Shown: positions 5,551 through 7,887 of the stretch, one piece after another
How the letters are laid out: every line of letters starts with the position of its first letter
How positions within the stretch are numbered: position 1 is the first letter of the stretch
Source: DAOTTY01 sp034437575
Lineage (GTDB): Bacteria; Chloroflexota; Anaerolineae; Aggregatilineales; Phototrophicaceae
Assembly: GCA_034437575.1 (NCBI GenBank)
Contig: DAOTTY010000411.1
Coordinates: forward strand, 1 to 7,887
Direction of reading: 5' to 3'
Length of the DNA stretch: 7,887 bases
Position numbers and translations under genes: made by a program
The notes under the pieces: model-generated
What the model was told of the DNA's origin: nothing
The model's database searches: none
Seen by the model: only the letters and a program-made list of their open reading frames with translations

Positions 5551-6540
5551 CTAGGGCACCTCAAACGGTGGGATGTCCACCGTGTTAACCATCGCAGCGA
5601 TGACAATCACGGGCACATCCACTTGCAGCGTGTCGCCGTCGCGCTCTACCGTCAGTGTAATCGTCTGGTCCAGCACACCCGCACTCAGCGCGTCGAACAA
5701 CTGCGCCCGGTTGGTAATCACCTGCCCGTTGACCTCGGTAATCAGGTCGCCGTCTAGCAAGCCGAACTCGTCTAACCCATCACCGTCCACAGTCCAGGCT
5801 TGCAGCTCGGCATCGTAGTTAACAACGCCGATGGGCACTTGCAGCAGTTCGTTGACGGGCAGGGCAGGCGCTTCACCCAGCGTAACTTCAACCGTCTGCG
5901 CTTCGCCGTCGCGCTCCACCGTGACCGTGACCGTATCGCCGGGGCGGTAATTTGCATTCAGCAGGTTGATAAGGGCCTGCACATCTGCGACCGATTCGCC
6001 ATCTACAGCGGTCATCACGTCGCCCGCTTCGATGCCCGCCGCGTCTGCGGGACTGTTTGCGCCAACTGCCACAACGGCTACGCCGCCGCCCTCGGCTTCA
6101 GCCACGCTCACGCCAATGACGGGGCGCGTGGTGGGGGCGTCGTCTTCATCAGGGGCCTCTTCGGTGGCTGCGGGCGCTTCTAGCGTCGGTTCCGGCGGAC
6201 GCTCGCCCAGCGTAACGTCCAACGTGAGCAGGGCACCGTCACGCACCACACCCACCGTGATCGTATCGCCCACGCTGTACCCGGTCAGCGTCCCCATGAG
6301 CGTTTCTGTGCTGATGTACGTCTCATCTACGCTAAGCAACACATCGCCCACCTGCAATCCGGCGGCGGCGGCGGGGCCGCCTTCCACCACCTCGTCAATC
6401 ACCACCCCGCTGACGCCATCGGGCGCGAACAGAATGCCTAAAAACGGCGGCGCGTCGTCCTGAGCATAGGCGAGTGCGCTCACGTTCAGGGCCAGTGTAA
6501 GTACAACCAGCCCGATGAGTTGTCTGCTAAGTTTGAACAT
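5551..6540 (-). CDS. Exported protein with three tandem PDZ domains
   Basis: The product has 329 residues. A signal peptide (hydrophobic about 8-24, AYA-Q cleavage near 26) is followed by PDZ 1 (about 31-112), an acidic Pro/Ala/Glu-rich linker (113-138), PDZ 2 (about 139-222) and PDZ 3 (about 234-311). Hallmarks recur: PAAAAGLQVGDVLLSVD, SPADAAGIEAGDVMTAVDG and FGLLDGDLITEVNG. Each domain closes with a similar strand, V-x-R-D-G...V, and in the first two the next residues are TLGE. The strongly acidic composition fits an extracytoplasmic protein. No catalytic domain is present, in contrast to HtrA-type proteases, so a scaffold or substrate-binding role is likely. The start is secured by AGGAGGAG just before the ATG. 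The two-PDZ gene lies 142 bp downstream on the same strand, with its own putative promoter between. Confidence 0.85.
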   Translation of the reverse strand: MFKLSRQLIGLVVLTLALNVSALAYAQDDAPPFLGILFAPDGVSGVVIDEVVEGGPAAAAGLQVGDVLLSVDETYISTETLMGTLTGYSVGDTITVGVVRDGALLTLDVTLGERPPEPTLEAPAATEEAPDEDDAPTTRPVIGVSVAEAEGGGVAVVAVGANSPADAAGIEAGDVMTAVDGESVADVQALINLLNANYRPGDTVTVTVERDGEAQTVEVTLGEAPALPVNELLQVPIGVVNYDAELQAWTVDGDGLDEFGLLDGDLITEVNGQVITNRAQLFDALSAGVLDQTITLTVERDGDTLQVDVPVIVIAAMVNTVDIPPFEVP

Positions 6541-6573
6541 CGTCTCCTCCTGAGTATCAATAGAATGCTTACG

Positions 6574-6622
6574 TTGATCCGTCTAAGGGTCATGTTATCA
6601 TCAGTAGATAAGACAGTCGCAA
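6574..6622. promoter_or_regulatory. Overlapping divergent promoters (PDZ gene leftward, sufE rightward)
   Basis: Rightward: TTGATC (6574-6579), 16 nt, TATCAT (6596-6601) with an extended -10 TG at 6593-6594. Leftward: TTGCGA (6622-6617), 17 nt, GATAAC (6599-6594). The two -10 boxes overlap by four bases, so polymerases could not occupy both at once. AAGGA (6630-6634), 9 nt before the ATG at 6644, serves the rightward gene. Confidence 0.5.
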
Positions 6623-6643
6623 GATCAACAAGGAACGTAACCG

Positions 6644-7090
6644 ATGGCACAGATTCCTGCCAAGCTGCAAGAAGTGTTGGAAGACTTCTCATTTATCCAG
6701 GACCGCACCGAGCGCACCGAATATCTGCTTGAACTGGCTGACCGCTTTGACGAGGCCAAAGTGCCAGAGCGCATTGCAGTACAGCCCTATCCAGAAGAAA
6801 ACCACGTTCAGCAGTGCGAGAGTGACGCTTATGTGTGGGCGGAAGAAAACGAAGACGGGACGCTCAAGTTCTGGTTCGATGTGCTGAACCCGCAGGGCGT
6901 GAGTGCGAAGGCGATGGCTGTTGTACTCAATGATGCGCTGAGTGGCCAGCCGGTTGAGGAAGTGGCAACGGTAGGGCCGAGCATTGTGTTTGAGTTGTTT
7001 GGCAAAAACATCAGCATGGGCAAGGGCCAGGGCTTGATGGGCATCGTGACGATGGCCAGCCACGCCGCCAAGCAGCGCAGCGAACGCTAG
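6644..7090 (+). CDS. sufE: SufE-like cysteine-desulfurase activator (Fe-S cluster assembly)
   Basis: The 148 residues match the size and architecture of SufE. The protein accepts persulfide sulfur from a SufS-type cysteine desulfurase and passes it to the cluster scaffold. The N-terminal helix LQEVLEDFSFIQDRTERTEYLLELADRF is typical, and the sulfur-accepting cysteine is C58 in HVQQCESDAYVW. The family form is usually V-x-G-C-x-S-x-V-W, so here Q replaces Gly before the Cys. The C-terminal helix region ISMGKGQGLMGIVTMA matches the conserved S-R-x-x-G-L-x-A-M segment, although the usual Arg is not obvious. It stands alone, without sufBCDS beside it. Its promoter overlaps that of the divergent PDZ gene. 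AAGGA 9 nt upstream supports the ATG. Confidence 0.88.
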   Translation: MAQIPAKLQEVLEDFSFIQDRTERTEYLLELADRFDEAKVPERIAVQPYPEENHVQQCESDAYVWAEENEDGTLKFWFDVLNPQGVSAKAMAVVLNDALSGQPVEEVATVGPSIVFELFGKNISMGKGQGLMGIVTMASHAAKQRSER

Positions 7091-7182
7091 TTAGCAGGCC
7101 GACTGGCCAACGCGAAACGGCCCGACTTCGGGGCGAAGCAGGGGCGGGGCAGACCTGGCAGACAGTGTCGTGTAAGTAACAA

Positions 7183-7563
7183 TCAGACGCTTTCGCTCAG
7201 GTTAAACAAGATTGACCCGGCAGCGCGGTTGGCTTTGTCTACGCTGGGGTAGAATTCAATGCGTTTGGCCGGGAGCATTTTTTGTAGCAGGTTCCCGGCA
7301 ATGGCCACTGCCGGCGGGCAGTCCACCAAAAGCGCAGCCTCAAAAGCGCTGTGTTTATATACGATGGCAATGAATCCGGGTACATCCAGCGGAAAGCGCT
7401 TGAGTTCCGTCATCACGATGATGTGAACGTAATGGGGAACTTTACCTGCTTCGGCCAGTTCAGCCGTCCGCATGTGCGCTTCGGCAATGTCCTTGAGGGT
7501 GACATGGCCGACCCAATGAAGTTCAAAAATAGCCGCATCTGTTTGGTAAATTTCAATTGGCAC
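7183..7563 (-). CDS. Small SpoIIAA/STAS-like hypothetical protein (GTG start)
   Basis: This is a 126-residue soluble protein with no signal peptide or membrane helix. The N-terminus MPIEIYQTDAAIFELHWVGHVTLKDIAEA, then alternating strands and helices (YVHIIVMTELKRF, FIAIVYKHSAFEAALLV), suggest the STAS/SpoIIAA-like fold often seen in small Chloroflexota proteins. That is my reading of the pattern, not a confident family hit. The first residue is encoded by GTG. An in-frame stop codon lies four codons further up (7576-7578), so there is no longer start. No ribosome-binding site is apparent. C82 is the only cysteine. It is unlinked in function to sufE, which converges on it from the left. A partner kinase or sigma-factor gene is not visible. 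Confidence 0.65.
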   Translation of the reverse strand: MPIEIYQTDAAIFELHWVGHVTLKDIAEAHMRTAELAEAGKVPHYVHIIVMTELKRFPLDVPGFIAIVYKHSAFEAALLVDCPPAVAIAGNLLQKMLPAKRIEFYPSVDKANRAAGSILFNLSESV

Positions 7564-7608
7564 AGGCAGGCACTTTTAGCTAAACGGAAAATTAACAATG
7601 GCGCTCGC

Positions 7609-7638
7609 ATTGTAATATATCGTAATCTCATTTGGCAA
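7609..7638 (-). promoter_or_regulatory. Predicted promoter of the STAS-like gene
   Basis: On the - strand TTGCCA (7638-7633, 5/6) is followed after 18 nt by TACAAT (7614-7609, 5/6), giving a leader of about 39 nt before the GTG start. The surrounding sequence is noticeably more AT-rich than the rest of the window. Confidence 0.5.
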
Positions 7639-7682
7639 GCCCTTTTCGGCCAATTCACACCCAGGTGAAATGCTCTTCATGG

Positions 7683-7750
7683 GTAACTGCTCAGGTACTC
7701 GGCTGAATTCCCCCATCCCCTAGTACAGAGTAGCTGAAATAGACCATCAG
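7683..7750. repeat. Left terminal region of the IS630-type element (putative terminal repeat)
   Basis: GTAACTGCTCAG (7683-7694) lies 56 bp outside the transposase stop codon, where the terminal repeat of an IS630/Tc1-mariner element would be. The TA at 7684-7685 fits the TA target site typical of that family. The matching right end is beyond the window. The remaining bases up to 7750 hold no ORF and are read as the element's 3' untranslated end. Confidence 0.5.
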
Positions 7751-7887
7751 TTAAGCAACAAGTGGACACCCGTTAAAAGTCCACTTGAACGGCTTTGCCA
7801 GAGCGCGATTGAAATAGTCAATAAAGTCAAGAATGCGTTGCTTCAAATCCGTTACCGAAGAGAAAGAAGCCCGTTTGAGTAAGCGTC
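7751..7887 (-). CDS. IS630-family transposase, C-terminal fragment (cut by the window edge)
   Basis: On the - strand the frame ending at the TAA (7753-7751) stays open to the window edge and encodes 44 residues. The peptide contains SSVTDLKQRILDFIDYFN, then AKPFKWTFNG, then PLVA at the C-terminus. The 'hydrophobic helix, YFN, KPFKWT-x-x-G-x-PL-x-A-stop' ending is the characteristic C-terminus of IS630-family (Tc1/mariner-like DDE) transposases. The catalytic D, D and E residues and the N-terminal helix-turn-helix would lie beyond the edge. Whether the full gene is intact cannot be judged. In most copies I recall an Arg where this peptide has Cys (NG-C-PL). The fragment is short and easily missed, but the match is specific. 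Confidence 0.82.
   Translation of the reverse strand, partial: RLLKRASFSSVTDLKQRILDFIDYFNRALAKPFKWTFNGCPLVA

Noticed and set aside
5409..5606. 66-residue N-terminal extension of the two-PDZ protein
   Set aside because: It is Arg/Cys-rich without domain content, runs through the palindrome and into the 3' end of the three-PDZ gene, and has no ribosome-binding site.
7091..7182. Possible terminator after sufE (CCCG/CGGG hairpin near 7132-7143)
   Set aside because: The stem is only 4 bp and no T-run follows, so it is not convincing.
7351..7668. 105-codon + strand frame opposite the STAS-like gene
   Set aside because: It is antisense to a more protein-like frame that has its own promoter. The + frame shows no domain or ribosome-binding site.

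Overview
The window looks like chromosomal DNA of a GC-rich (roughly 55-60% GC), non-model bacterium. I would guess Chloroflexota (Anaerolineae-like). The guess rests on several things: GC-rich palindromic intergenic repeats, a class-III aminotransferase with a Cys-rich insert, small secreted proteins of a type I associate with that phylum, stand-alone PDZ proteins, and SufE and ferredoxin genes encoded singly rather than in an operon. This is inference from pattern, not a search result.

Layout, left to right. (1) Positions 1-445 hold no gene but are densely structured: a G-rich hairpin cluster (1-111) ending in the 12-mer CTGAGCAGTTAC, then a 185-bp element (177-361) with 16-bp imperfect terminal inverted repeats enclosing four hairpins in a row. 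(2) A GABA/acetylornithine-type aminotransferase (446-1792, +) ends in a strong stem-loop and converges on a cobalamin-binding-type solute-binding protein (1967-2905, -). (3) That gene is divergent from an adrenodoxin-type [2Fe-2S] ferredoxin (2978-3340, +). (4) Two small secreted proteins follow (3445-3915 and 4041-4589, +). The first has a very clear extended -10 promoter and an LGFP/FxxG-like repeat. The second is Cys-containing and unassigned. (5) Two PDZ-only exported or membrane-anchored proteins lie on the - strand (4617-5408 and 5551-6540). (6) A sufE-like gene (6644-7090, +) is divergent from the second PDZ gene, and the two predicted promoters overlap. (7) A small SpoIIAA/STAS-like protein (7183-7563, -) starts with GTG. 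(8) The right edge is the 3' end of an IS630-family transposase (7751-7887, -, cut by the window).

The genes do not form one obvious pathway. Most are single transcription units with their own promoters. The ferredoxin and SufE share Fe-S chemistry, and the exported proteins suggest cell-envelope functions, but no system ties the locus together. The most noteworthy signal is mobile-element structure. The same exact 12-mer (GTAACTGCTCAG) occurs three times, oriented as left or right element ends. One copy sits just outside the IS630 transposase 3' end and the other two border C/G-rich intergenic repeats. This suggests that an IS630-type transposase shares its ends with non-coding miniature elements. 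I found no CRISPR array, tRNA, rRNA or convincing defence or biosynthetic system.
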